A stretch of DNA of 64,000 nucleotides. Origin: Isoetes taiwanensis (Eukaryota; Streptophyta; Lycopodiopsida; Isoetales; Isoetaceae). The stretch is from positions 4,276,109 through 4,340,108 of the forward strand of contig JAJEKV010000004.1 of the NCBI GenBank assembly GCA_021234155.1, given 5' to 3'. Every line of letters begins with the position of its first letter. Position 1 is the first letter of the stretch. Below, in pieces: positions 47,123 through 59,288 of the stretch. The position numbers and the translations under genes are program-made. A model generated the notes under the pieces. It was not told the origin of the DNA. It did not search any database and saw only the letters and a list, made by a program, of their open reading frames with translations.

Positions 47123-48983
47123 CAAATGCCTAGGGAGCATGGTAATAGTTAAAATTCCTCCAAAAGCGGGTGTTTTAGAATATCGCATCACAGTAGCAGC
47201 CACTTGCTCTGGATCTTGCTCCTCCGTAATTCCCGGCACCACATCCAGGTCGTGCAACGGGAGAGTATCCTAGAGATAATGGAATGCACACATCAATCAT
47301 ATATGACGATCTGGGTAAGTAATGACGGGCGAGGTAGTTGCCTGTTACACGGCTCACTAATGCTACTTCTTCGTTCGAGCTGGATGTTGCTTCTTAATGA
47401 AGAGGAAATAGAGAATACATCGACCCTTTTCCACTTTCATGTACTATGGGCCTTATGACTTCCAGATGGATGTTGGACCTCGTCGGTCGTCTTGCCTACA
47501 GGAGTGTCGACTGAGAGATGTCGTCGCTTGTCTGTCCCCGTGTCGGTCGATTGATTTTCATTTTGTCTCACTTCTTTGTTTTGTTGACTTGACTCGAGGT
47601 GGCGGGGTTTGGGCATGTGACCCTCTGCGTCTAGAGCGGATGCGCTACCGAATTGCGCCACACCTTGCTTGCTTGACCCCCTGAGAATAGAACCACTGAC
47701 ACGCTCTCATCTATTTGTTTGTTAATTCACTGGCCCCTTCTTGGATATGAAGCGCGTGGGATCTTGGTTATCTGGGCATCTACACAAATTAGGGCTTCAT
47801 GCATATCAATCTGTCAAGCTTGTGGCCAAAAATCAACGTTACTTTCTCCTGATATTTGAATCTCTTGAGCCGGTGTCTCAACTCATAGAATGAAATGTTG
47901 ATCCTCTCTGAAAACATTTCTTATTGCATCAATAATATATTCCTGGTTCTTTTCCAGGTAAGCCATTTGCCTTATGTGCCCCATTCTGGATTGCTACTAA
48001 AGACTTTACTCCAGAGTTCTACGATTCTGAGTTCATTTCTGGTATTGCTAATGAGATTGGACTTCACTTGCAACACACTATAACCAATGGCATTACTAAG
48101 ATTTGTGTAGCATGGCCCATTCATCATGATCTGCCTCAAACAATTGTTGTTCAGAGTGGGCCCATGTTCTTTCCTTTCAAGCTACTAATTTTAAATGGTC
48201 CAGAGCTGGCTCTCATATTCCCTGAGACCCCTCTCTTTCTCAATATCGTAAGTCTTACCAGCAGGCTCCTCTAGTTGTCTCAAATGCAACAGTTCCTAGC
48301 TATGCTCCTTCTTCAATGGATGTCTCTCGTCCTCCTGTAATTTCCTCTACATCTGTCCCATGCCTCTGCTGCTGGATCAACAAAGGCAAAGGCTGGATGA
48401 GATTCAGAGGTCGCAAGAGCAAGCTGAATAGGCTTGTGGGCAGTATATGGACATTGATTGTCGTGGTGTCCACCCTCCACCCAAATATCCACCTGCTCTT
48501 TGTCAATCCCGAAAGTTAGCTAAGGGTCCTAACACCTTTGCATCTCAGCTCTCATCAGCACGTGCTCTACGTGATTGTGCTTCTCCTGTTGCATATGGTT
48601 CCTTTGCTCCACTTCAGTGGGCTGATTTGGCTGAAGACAATACTGCCTTGCCGTAGGCCCAGGATACATCAAACTCTCTTGAGATTCCAATCGTCACATC
48701 TGATTTAACTTCCTTACAAGTCCAATGTGGTTAGACCCTTAAGCAATCTCTTTTTACTTATCTAGTATCGAGTAAGTACATTGTGTCACAGGCTCATGTT
48801 CCAACGGCACCCTCTTGTGCTTACACAACTAGATGAGAAATATTCATTTTGGACTTATTCTTATTGATCAATAAACTCTTTGTTTGTCCTTCGATTTTTT
48901 TTTTTTAAACCAAGAAGATACTTGGAAGAGCACCAAGAAGGTACTTAAAATGATTCTTTAAAAACACAATATGCAATAATTTC
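47123..48983. other. No recognisable gene
   Basis: Short ORFs without family motifs. A T run lies at about 48894-48906. Confidence 0.4.

Positions 48984-49054
<71 letters not shown>
48984..49054. repeat. GATA/TAGA microsatellite
   Basis: An uninterrupted TAGA repeat of about 18 units. A shorter tract of the same motif lies at 18581-18600. Confidence 0.98.
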
Positions 49055-49055
<1 letters not shown>

Positions 49056-51063
49056 AAATTTAACGTCCATGGAGACCATCAAAGGGCCATAGGACGTTAC
49101 AATGAACAATGGAATCCCAGAAAAGAAGGAAGAGACAACACCCAATAATAGAACTAGGGAAAAACCCCATTAAAATAATACAAAATAAAATAGAGGTGCA
49201 CATGCCAACTAATGTCAAAAGAATAGCACGAAGCCCCAAATAGTAGTATGTATAACCATGCCATGAATCTAATAGGCCACTCATCAAGTATAATTACGGC
49301 TCCACTAAAATTAACAAACATTTGTCATTTGATCGTGTTTTTTGGACTTCAGATAATTCCTCTTTTTCGCTTGAGAGATGAAAAAGTGTCAAAGTTTTTT
49401 TAAACCGAAAAGGAAGATCCTCTAGGATGTCTGCCATGATGAAGCACTAGAAGTCTTCATTAAAATGAATAATAAATGGCGTGGACGATCTGCCTTCATA
49501 AAACCAACTCTAGTAGCCTTAGATCTGGACTTGCATATGCATAACTCTATTGAAGTATATAGCCATTTGCTAGATTTACACTAGAGCATCCATCCTATTC
49601 GGGCCAACCCACAATGCGTGCATTCTCCGACCTTTCATTTGCATCAAGCTCGCATTCATATGGGTGTTGCTATCACGAGCCTAAGAACAAGATAAAGAAC
49701 GATGTGAACAAAATATATGAAAAAAGTTAGAATCCATGTAACATAATCAAATAATGAATATGTACAAGGGCCCAAAGGGTAAGCTCAAGACTTCCAACAA
49801 GATCACTGAGAAGAGGAAGATCACGAGCATGACCAAGAGCAAGAGCAAAAGCAAGGTCTAGACAAGAGTGAAGCCCGTAACTGTCGTTGAAGCCCAATAG
49901 TCTCTTCAAAATCAGGACCATTTATATATATGTCAATGATGAGGGACATAAACTTCAAATGTTCTATATTTTTAAAGGGGCCAGGTTAAGGGATGACTAC
50001 ATTGCTAGATGTGAAGAGGGGGCTATCATGACTGTCCAACCCAAGGCTTGGATGACTAGCCACTGGACCAATTTTAGCAATAGGATACATGGGGTGTCAG
50101 CCTAGAACGACCCCATTTGCGTATCATAAATGGGCAAAAGAGTTATATGGACCTTGAAATCATTCTTGCAGTTACAGAAAGGGGATTTCACTTTGCCATT
50201 TTACCTGCATATACATTCCATGTATTATTGCTAGAGCGTGTATTATTTTTTGTAGGCCCTATGATTGTGGCATAGTTATTGGAATATTCTCTTTCCATAG
50301 ATCCTATGCGCCCTTTCCAAGTCAATTTGGGGTCAAATCAACCCATGTTGACCCGCTTTTAAAGGGGGTGCCTAAAGAACAAGCACCATTGGTTAGCCCG
50401 TATACAAAGATTATAGTATGTATATAACATGGTGTCATAACAATACAACACCGAATTGTAGACCTATAGCATAACAACAGTGTCCCAATGAGCATGGGGA
50501 ATCGGAACCCCAATTCAAATCCAATGCTCGCAGCTCACATGTTCATGCTACATTTCCTCATAGTTACAATAAGCCTATGCATAGGGACAATCGGAAACAT
50601 GCCACTGGCTACTACTTCAAGTTGGAACGGTCAGTGGCATGCATCCAATAATCCCTATACATAGCGCTTGCCATGATGAAGGACAATACATGTAATACAA
50701 CAAAGGAAGACCATCAGTGAGCCTGTGGAATTGAGTCCCGGCACAATGCTCATCCATGCATAAGGCACACACATCGCACGAGAGAGGATCGCCCTTATGC
50801 CTAGGGATCGAAGCCCACTAAAAGTATACAAGTCCTACTTAACTATGGCCACAAATGCACAATAAGAAAACTAGTCAGAAGGGAAAAACAAAGCATCAGA
50901 ATAACAAGCATTGCATATTCATCAAGTCAGTAAGTGTAAACAAGGCATCAGAATAACAAGCATTACATATTCATCAAGTTAGTAAATGTACACTTGGCAC
51001 AAATGCCACTAACACGGTACTGTATAATAACCTGATTGCACACAACAACAAGAAGATAAAGCT
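49055..51063. other. No recognisable gene
   Basis: A direct duplication of about 57 bp (core GCATCAGAATAACAAGCATT) occupies 50890-50998. No coding sequence is recognised. Confidence 0.45.
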
Positions 51064-51558
51064 CTACTTCATAGGTTCCCCAGATGCAGCCTGCCTGATG
51101 ACGACATCAAACTGGCAGATCTCTTGGGTCGGCAGACCCCTAGCAAGGCTCATATGTGATAGTGCATATAACTCAGACATCGGAGCCCCAAGTTGCTCCC
51201 AAGCAACACTAGAAATTGTCGAATCAATAGCAGCATAAAAACCTGTCAACTACCTCCTCAAGATCCTAAAGGAAGCTGCAATTCTGTGGGTCTCGGTACC
51301 AACCTGCACAATGTTTGATATAAACTCCTCCGCACTAAAAACCTGTTCAGCCTTTGGAGGATATGCCTGGGGATCAGGCTGGGATGCATCAATTCTGGAG
51401 CTTATTAAAGCGGGGTTCAAGCTCAGAACTTGGTGGCCAGTCTCACCCTGAGAATTTTCATTGCTCTCCATTCCAACCCTGTAAGAGGCGTCACCACTGC
51501 AAACCAAGAAAAATAGAAACAAGCACACAATTGAAGTTGTACGACAAAGAAACCACAT
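51064..51558 (-). pseudogene. Unknown ORF interrupted by one in-frame TAG
   Basis: I do not recognise this protein. One minus-strand frame runs from 51558 to 51064 and is broken only by TAG at about 51250. It reads a hydrophobic start (TTSIVCLFLFFLVC), then NENSQGETGHQVLSLNPALI, AEEFISNIVQVGTETHRIAA, the stop, GFYAAIDSTISSVAWEQLGA and LARGLPTQEICQFDVVIRQA. Other minus-strand ORFs up to 52.5 kb could be linked exons or unrelated. It may be a decayed host gene, a retrocopy or a transposon ORF. Confidence 0.35.
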
Positions 51559-53068
51559 ATGGAGTCACCCAATAACTATGGTGTGATCCATAGTATGAAT
51601 GGGGATGTAATCCACACCATGGTCTGGGATTTCTAGTTCAGGGATGAAGGATGGATCACAAAGATCCTCAAATCCAGCTCATCAGGTGGCACGAAATCAT
51701 CCCAGTACTGCCGGCACCCAGGACCATTCCATTTCCACATCCATATACCCTGCAGACAAACCAAAAGGATAGTCCTTGACATCAGGCGGTGTTCAAGAGA
51801 AACCTCCAGGCAGCACGTACTCGGTGCTCATTCACATGAGCACCGTTCGAAGGAATAATCCAGCTACTACTCAAAGTGTACTTTCCACTCCTGAGCATCC
51901 TGCAAATAGTAAACGTCAAGCTAGGAGTGAGTCTACAGCCATTGTGGTAAAATACAAAGTGAGCGGCCTTATTCAACAGGTTCCTGTTGTCCCCATACAC
52001 ACAAACCTTTTGTATCCCCAACACCCCATCTTAGATAGAGATTCTTCCCCATTCAATCATGGATTTAGATATGTTATGGATATGACAAGAGTAGTGCACC
52101 TTACCTATGTCCTTCATGCAATATCCCACCATACCCTCGAAACAATGTAGCATGTTATTCTTGAGGACTTTGCAGACTAACACAACACCAGCTGGAATCC
52201 CTCTTAATAGCCTCATTCACAACCTTTGGTGTCTTATAGCGTGCTCTCAGCAAAAGATCCCCTTTCCAGGGGAACCGCGCCAGCCACACATCTTCTATCA
52301 CGGAATGATGAAAGAGCATCAAAGAAACTAAGCGAGACATCATGCCCTGTCAATCTTAGCATTACAGGGACATCAACTGCCTCCCAGTTCATTGCAAAAT
52401 TGGGCATGACAGAAGAATTATGAGTCTGTGCATAGCCCAACAAGCATGGAACCCACAACAGAGAGGGGCATATAGGCAGGGGGAGCCTTGCCCTTTTCGT
52501 TGCTCTCTTCATCGACATGATGGAAAACAGAAGCAACAGAACAAAACCACATCACTAAACCGTTCATCTATGTGCCATCCTTCAAGATGAAGCAAACAAA
52601 ATCGTTTCCCCATCGCATTCACATGCTGACCCAGACACCTGCGCAGACCCAAATTGGAATCACAAACCCTGGTCTCCATCTGCCAGAGCACACACATGCT
52701 CCTATCCGGCTACCAACAATTGAAAAACCCTTATATAGTTTTTTACTAAAACCCAGATGTCAGCATCAGTATTCTATGTAGTTTCATACAAATACAACAC
52801 AAAACTCTCAATAATCATAAGTTACAAACATACAGTTTCTTATTATGCAAACATCATAGCCTCCTGGTGTATCATGTTTTGCCCTTTCAAGATTGCAAAA
52901 AAGAGGTAAGGTTGAGCAAAAAAAAGAAGACATTGCTGCTATAATTTTTTAGGCCACCACATAGTCACTTACTCCATCAAACATGACTTATAGCTTTAGC
53001 GCTATTGAAATTTGGCTATTTATGCATATGAAAGTAACTCCTTGTGTATTTGAAAACCTGCTGGAAGA
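51559..53068. other. Uncertain; several minus-strand ORFs
   Basis: ORFs at 51782-52024, 52155-52343 and 52234-52536 (minus) are longer than expected by chance for this base composition, but I cannot assign a family or confirm splice sites. Confidence 0.3.
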
Positions 53069-53127
53069 GGTGGTTTCCAGCTGGAAACCGGCTGGCGGCG
53101 CCAGCGGGTTCCAGCTAGAAACCACCG
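53069..53127. repeat. Short GC-rich hairpin
   Basis: GGTGGTTTCCAGCTGGAAAC is followed after a short GC-rich centre (GGCGGCGCC) by a near-perfect inverse ending CTAGAAACCACC. Confidence 0.8.
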
Positions 53128-56100
53128 ATTGGTGGCACGTTGCAAAACGTAAGCCATGGGTACCCTATGATTTATGGACACGTGTCACATCCTTCACGTT
53201 AGCACCCTTGTTTAGAGTTTTGCGAGTTCTGGCAATCTTCCTTCTGCGGGTCTGCAGAGATAGCGCTGGCAGCTTCTTGGCCTTCAGCGAAGCTTGAATG
53301 CTATAATACTGCGCCAGAAATGACGATCAGGATTTCGACGAGCTTATGGCGAGTTAGTTGCTCAGCTTATGGCGAGCTAAGCAGCTTTTCGAGAAGGATC
53401 CCGACAGACAAGAGGATCCTGGCGACGCCATAGCCAGGGAGGAAAAAATATTCATGCTTCAGGAGGCTTGTTCGGATGCATAGCCGTTAGAAATCTTGAT
53501 GCTTCAAGAACCTTCGTTAGAGTAGGTCTGGGCGGCGCCGCTTAGGGTAATTATCCATGAAAAAAGCAGGAATTATCAATCCAAAAATTATCAAGAAATA
53601 AAAATACAGGAAAAAAGCAAAAATAATAGGGTACCCGTGTTTTATGTTGTAGCAAAATCGAGTTTCAAAAGTATGATGCGGTAAATTATGTGCAAAAGTA
53701 GCCACTTGATGAGGAGCCAAATGACAAGAAACTATTTTAACATACCATTCCATGTGAATAAAATTCTTTAATGCATCTTCACTAAAGGAGATTTCGGCTA
53801 CAACTGGACTAAACCTTCCTTCATAGCTCCAAATCTCCTTGATATCTTTGAACCATATCATGCATCATCTTCAACCTAGGCCAGAATAGATGTCCAAACA
53901 TGGATGACCAAGAAAGCCCCTCCAAATTTGCCAATGTTGGGCACACATAGATAAAATATAGAGCACCCAAGACTGCAAAGTGCAATATGGAATTATGGTA
54001 CATGAAATTATGTATACATGAATGTTTAGGTGGAGCAAATTCCGGCCTAGAAAATTGGCCGATGCGCAGATGCGCGGAATTTGCGACACCTAAACATTGG
54101 TGTAACGTGAAAATTGGTGTGGGGCATTTTCGGCTGACGTGGCATTTTCACTGCATTTCTTTTTTCTCTGGCCGAGCTCCGGCTATGGCATCGTTTTGAC
54201 GCCAAGCGGCCAGACTGCATAGATCGGCTCTCTCTTTACATTTTCTGAACTGCCTTGGCTGGCTCCTTTTCATTTGATGCCATTTTCAAGTCGAGCGCTA
54301 GAGTTTTTTGAAGTTTTTGGAGGATCTTTACTTCCTTGTGTGTTTTCGGAAATTCTTGTAGCTTTTTCAAGTGGAGCGCCTCTTTTGCATAATAATCTTT
54401 TATTATTGCACAAAATTTTGCAATTTTTTGGTAGTTTTCCGCGATCAATGTTGATGCATGTTTTCTTGCAGTTGTTTAAGGCATGCATCAGTATCGGTGG
54501 TTGCTGGGCATTGGACTTCTCGAGCTATTCGATGCCCTCTTTTCATTTATGTCAAGCTCTGGTTTATGGCCTCTTTTCATTTATGTCGATGTTTCGGTTT
54601 ACAGAGTTTCGACAAAATATTGCTCTGGCGTTTTTTTGCTTCAAGGCAGAATCAGATGTTGGACTTTTCGAGCTATTCGTTGCCCGACTCTTTTCATTTA
54701 TGTCGAGCCTTCTTGTAGCTCTACCTCTGCTGCTTCGGTTTACAGAGTTTTGGCGAATTATTGTTCTAGCCTCTTTTGCTTCAGGCAGACTTACCAGATG
54801 TAGGTTTTGTCTGAGCCTTTCTTGATTTTCTATCTAAACTTATGATTTTAAAAAAGAAGCAGCGTGATTCTTAAACTCTGTGATCTCATGTGTATACCAA
54901 TGTTTGCGTATAGTCATTCATCTCAGTGCAGATGTTCTGGATTTTGTATCAGATCTTTGAAATGATATCAATTTTTTTTGAATCAAACTCTCATAAAACT
55001 TTTGTAATGTTTTCTCTGAATGGAGTAATGCATGTTTTCTCACTATGGAAATGAAATTCTTACCTCATTGTACTAAAGAACGAGAATGCAAAGACAAATT
55101 GAAATTTGAAGTTAAAGAAACTGTAGAATCTAACCTTCTTTGAATAAGCTCTTCAGAATGAGAGATTCTTGGAAAGATATATTCCACGTGGCATATAGAG
55201 ATTGGCAGATGGGGCAGAAAATGTCCCACCCAATTTTTACGGAGTTAAAGGATGCAAAGTAAGATGTCATAATCTTTCATGATGCACGCTAAAAAATTTA
55301 CAGCCCATGTGGCAATGCATTGTTCGCTCTTGTGACATGAATCTTTTGTACTAAATCTTAACGTCCTATAGCATCAATTTCTACTTTTGTATCCAACTAA
55401 CAACCCCCAATGATAGCACTAAATACACCACAGAATAATTCTCTACAGCTTTACCCCCAATGAAGTAGACATATTCTTAATATATGCAAAGAGGAAAAAG
55501 CGAGATCCATGCACTCAAGAAGATAATAACCATTCTTGAAATATGTGGACCGAAAAGCTTAATAGGAGTTCTTCGAGATAACCTAAACGTTTTAGGAATT
55601 CATGTATGTAACTTGGTAATTACACAACAATGAGACTTAAGTTTATTCATAGGTAGTACTCGTATTTCGGAGGCTTGGTTGGTGGTGAATCTAAGGATTT
55701 GGAATATCAATGTTGAGTACGAAGCTGGATTTGGAACACGAGTCAAGCATGACGAAGTTGGTGTGTAGTGCATGGTGGCATAGATCGTCAACCATTCACC
55801 ACCTTAGTGGTGTGTCAAACATGCACCACATATGTTATATATCTCAGAAGAATACAAGCTAACATTAGTTGATTGGCATGCAAATACGAGGCGTGTACTC
55901 AATGACTCAACGAAAGGTCAAAAACGTGTTGGAGGCTAGCTCAAGTTTTTTTCTGAGAAAGTAGAATGGACACGTCACAGGTTGTACCCCACAGAGCTCG
56001 TGAAACTCTCTAGAATTTACCGCCACTATTTACCACGTGGTAAGGTCAAAGGGAGGCCTTGCCCAAATGCAATGGCGCGTGTACACGGCCCTGGTTTTTA

Positions 56101-56342
56101 GAAAGCATAAAACGTTCTTCCTTCGGATACGCGGCGCATATCGCTTGCTCAGTCTTACTGCTGTTGTTAATCTCTTTGTGATCCTCTGTTTTGCGAATTG
56201 AAGTCGATCGGATTTGGCATACTGTTTTTTGCATCCGAAGCAGACGCGCAGATTGATCCTTAAGACGGAGTTGGGTTCTTTGCTTCCCAAGCTTTTCGTC
56301 TATACAAGATAGATCTCTACATGCTTATCAGGCTTTTCAGAT
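53128..56342. other. Gene-free stretch before the PP2C gene
   Basis: An imperfect duplication of about 150 bp lies at 54505-54620 and 54657-54760 (shared cores: TCGAGCTATTCG, CTTTTCATTTATGTCGA, CGGTTTACAGAGTTT). No gene is recognised. The PP2C promoter must lie in the final part, but no element can be assigned. Confidence 0.5.
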
Positions 56343-58088
56343 ATGGCAGCAGGCACGGAAATTCCTCAACCTTCAAGTGTTTTTATAGGAGTTCACAAAC
56401 CAAAGGCGCTGAATTCGCTATGCCCTGGCACTGTTGTGGTGGGTAACGCTAATAGCTGCTCTAAGGAGAGCAAAGGTACAGATTCACCCCGGTTCAATAA
56501 TGGACATCACGGCATGTCTCGTAATGGGGCTTTTACGCAGAGCCTGGTAAGAATTTATTTCGCACTCTTCTCTGCTCAAGGACTTGTTATATAAACTTGC
56601 TCAAGCTTTCTAGGCTAGCAGAGTAGTGTAATTTAAGAGTGATCAGGAGCCTTAATCTTTTTATTTTTTTTTCTCCCCTGCATATATTGTCAGTCAGCAC
56701 TCATAATTTTGCGCTATATGTGTACTTTTCTCAGGTCGATGTAAGTGGAGAAGAAATTCACGGCCACAGATCTAGCAAAGATTTTGTGCCAGTATTAAGG
56801 TCAGGTGGCTTTACAGACATTGGAACTAGAGCTCTTATGGAGGACGAACATGTTCGCATAGATGATTTGAGAAAGCAGTATGGTGCCCTCTTTATTTGTG
56901 ACAGGCCTGGTGCTTTTTATGGGGTAAGATTTACCTAGGATGTCTGTGGTTCCTTATGCTTTCTGCTTGTTCGGTTCACTTATGTTTTATGGCCTTTCAG
57001 GTCTTCGATGGGCATAATGGAAAAGCTGCTGCTCTGTTTGTGAGACAAAATTTAGTAAAGTTTATTCTTGAAGACCCTTCTTTTCCACAATCTGTTGGTG
57101 ACGCTGTCAGGCACGCGTTTTTACAAGCAGATGATGCATTTTTGCAAGCATGCTTGGTTGATCGGGACCTATCTTCTGGGACAACTGCCTTGACCGTGCT
57201 AATATTTGGAAGGTATGGTGTTTACCTCTGGTACACAAGTCAGATTATAAATCCATGTGTTAAGTAATGTGGTAATGTCTAGTCATGTGGTTCTCCAGCT
57301 ACAAAAATGTGAGAATGGCCATCAAATGCATTGTTAATATTGGGAAATTTCTCTATGCATTAGATTGTGATAGCCTTGATGGAAAGTGTATTCAGCAGCC
57401 TTTTACTTTTCAATAATGTTTTACTGAGTAACCCTAGTTGTAATTTCCAGAGCAATGGTCTTTATCTATTCATAATAGGATCTTCATCTGTTAAATTTAA
57501 ATTCTGTTTCTAATGCTCTGCACCTGCAGGACTCTCCTTGTAGCAAATGCTGGGGACTGTCGAGCTGTGCTCTCCAAAGGAGGGAAGGCAATGGAAATGT
57601 CGAGGGATCATAAACCAGGTTCTAGTACAGAGAGAGCGAGGATAGAAGCTTTAGGAGGTTACGTTTATGATGGTTATTTAAATGGCCAGCTCTCTGTTGC
57701 TAGAGCCATAGGTGATTGGGATATGAGTGGATTGAAAGAGTTTGGTGTTGGTGGCCCTTTAATTGCGGAACCTGAATTGCAAGAGGCTGAATTGGCTGAA
57801 GAAGACGAATTTTTGATATTGGGTTGCGACGGTCTATGGGATGTGTTTTCCAGCCAAGGTGCTATAGATTTTGCTCGTAGGAGGTTGCAGCAGCATAATG
57901 ATCCTGAACTTTGCTCGAAGGAGATAGTCTTGGAAGCTTTGAGACGAAATTCAACTGACAACCTTACAGCTTTGATTATATGCTTCCATTCAGAGCCGCC
58001 TAGACGCAAGTTTGTGGGTAGAAGGTCTATCGCTCGCGAAAGAATGTGTAGCCTCCAATCATTCATTGATGGTGGCATGGTCTCCTGA
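56343..58088 (+). CDS. PP2C-type Ser/Thr protein phosphatase (four exons, complete)
   Basis: PP2Cs are metal-dependent phosphatases that remove phosphate from Ser/Thr, often in plant stress signalling. Exons 56343-56546, 56735-56923, 57001-57212 and 57530-58088 have GT-AG borders and agreeing phases (0, 0, 2), giving 387 residues. The N-terminal 85 residues are variable. The catalytic domain shows all signatures: RALMEDEH (100-107), FDGHNG (133-138), SSGTTAL (189-195), [13 protein letters not shown] (204-216), RDHKP (227-231), [11 protein letters not shown] (256-266), ILGCDGLWD (298-306) and STDNLTA (343-349). The metal-binding Asp residues (105, 134, 302, 345) are all present, so it should be active. 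Length and sequence suggest the subgroup of Arabidopsis DBP1-like PP2Cs, from memory. No signal peptide is seen, so a cytosolic or nuclear location is likely. This is the best preserved gene in the window. Confidence 0.95.
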
Positions 58089-58235
58089 TTGATGAGCATC
58101 AATTTCATAATGACATGGTCCCCTGTTGATGAGCATCAACTTGAAGATTGAATATTATGACTTGGGACAACTTTGCGAACATGATATTGGGAAGTTAATC
58201 GTTGCATCTGCTATTTTGGATGGTCACAAGTGACC

Positions 58236-58470
58236 AAGAAGAAAAGCCCACACATCAGATAATGACGATATTGTTGGTAACTGCGTATGCTAGTAGGTTA
58301 TAGAAGAAAAGCCCACACATCAGATAATGACGATATTGTTGGTAACTGCTTATGCTACTAGGTTATATAGGTCTTTCATAGGTTATAGAAGAAAAGCCCA
58401 CACATCAGATAATGACGATATTGTTGGTAACTGCTTATGCTACTAGGTTATATAGGTCTTTCATGATAAT
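58236..58470. repeat. Three-copy tandem repeat downstream of PP2C
   Basis: Units start at about 58237, 58302 and 58388, each GAAGAAAAGCCCACACATCA followed by GATAATGACGATATTGTTGG. Unit lengths are 65 and 86 bp; the later two include an extra ATAGGTCTTTCAT segment. They lie about 150 bp after the stop codon, possibly in the 3' UTR. Confidence 0.9.
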
Positions 58471-59288
58471 GAAAACGTTGGAATAAGGTATGTCCAGCAT
58501 GCTTCATCAATTCGAAGCATTACAGTGAGTGACCAAGAAGAAAAGCACACGAAAATGGTGGTAACAGCTTTTGCTAGTTAGATATGTTCGGGTCAGCATG
58601 CTTCATTAATAATTCGAAGCATACTTCCTAGTCCCTGGCGACAGGGAATTTTGTACGTTCTTTTGTTGCGACGATATAATAATACCACTTGTTATACAAG
58701 GCTTTGATACCATGTTTTATCTTTTAGAGCAATTCCTAGTTTAAAGGGAAGTTTATTTTGACAAGCACCCAAGGAAGATGCAGAATCAGAAGTTAGAATC
58801 CAGGAGAAATGATATTTGCTCATGATAAGATATGCTGGGGCCCTATGGAGCCTCAACAATGGTTTCGAATCCAGGAGTTGTGATATTGCTCATGATAAGA
58901 TATGCTGGCTGGGGGCCTCAACAATATGGTTTTGGTGGTCAAACAGGCGGCAGTCCAAGGATACAGCCAGGCCCAGCACCGTAGGTTTGTGGTGGTTCAC
59001 ATTGGCCCCAAATTCCTAGGCTTCAAATGCTTCGCTCCACTGCCTGGCCGACGACAAAACGCAAGGTCGGCCGGATGTGGGTCCACTCTTGGTTTGCAAG
59101 GGATATGCGGGAATATCTTAATCTCATATGATGATGATGTTTTTTTGTTGCCGAAAAAGCAAACCCTTTTTGCCCTATAATCGTTGGATGAAAATAAAGT
59201 TACTTTCATTGTAGTGACATGACGTGCAAAAGTTATCCTTTAACATAAATCAAAACCCACCAAATAGGTGGATTCTTGGATGTTTCGA
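58471..59288. other. No gene; short duplication
   Basis: TGCTCATGATAAGATATGCTGG occurs at about 58817 and 58888 within a 70-bp imperfect tandem duplication. Nothing else is recognised. Confidence 0.5.

Noticed and set aside
47600-47680. Minus-strand tRNA-like sequence with GTGGCGCAATTCGGTAGCGC and a possible CUA anticodon
   Set aside because: The D arm looks real, but the T-arm does not fold and the acceptor pairs poorly. At best it is a tRNA relic.
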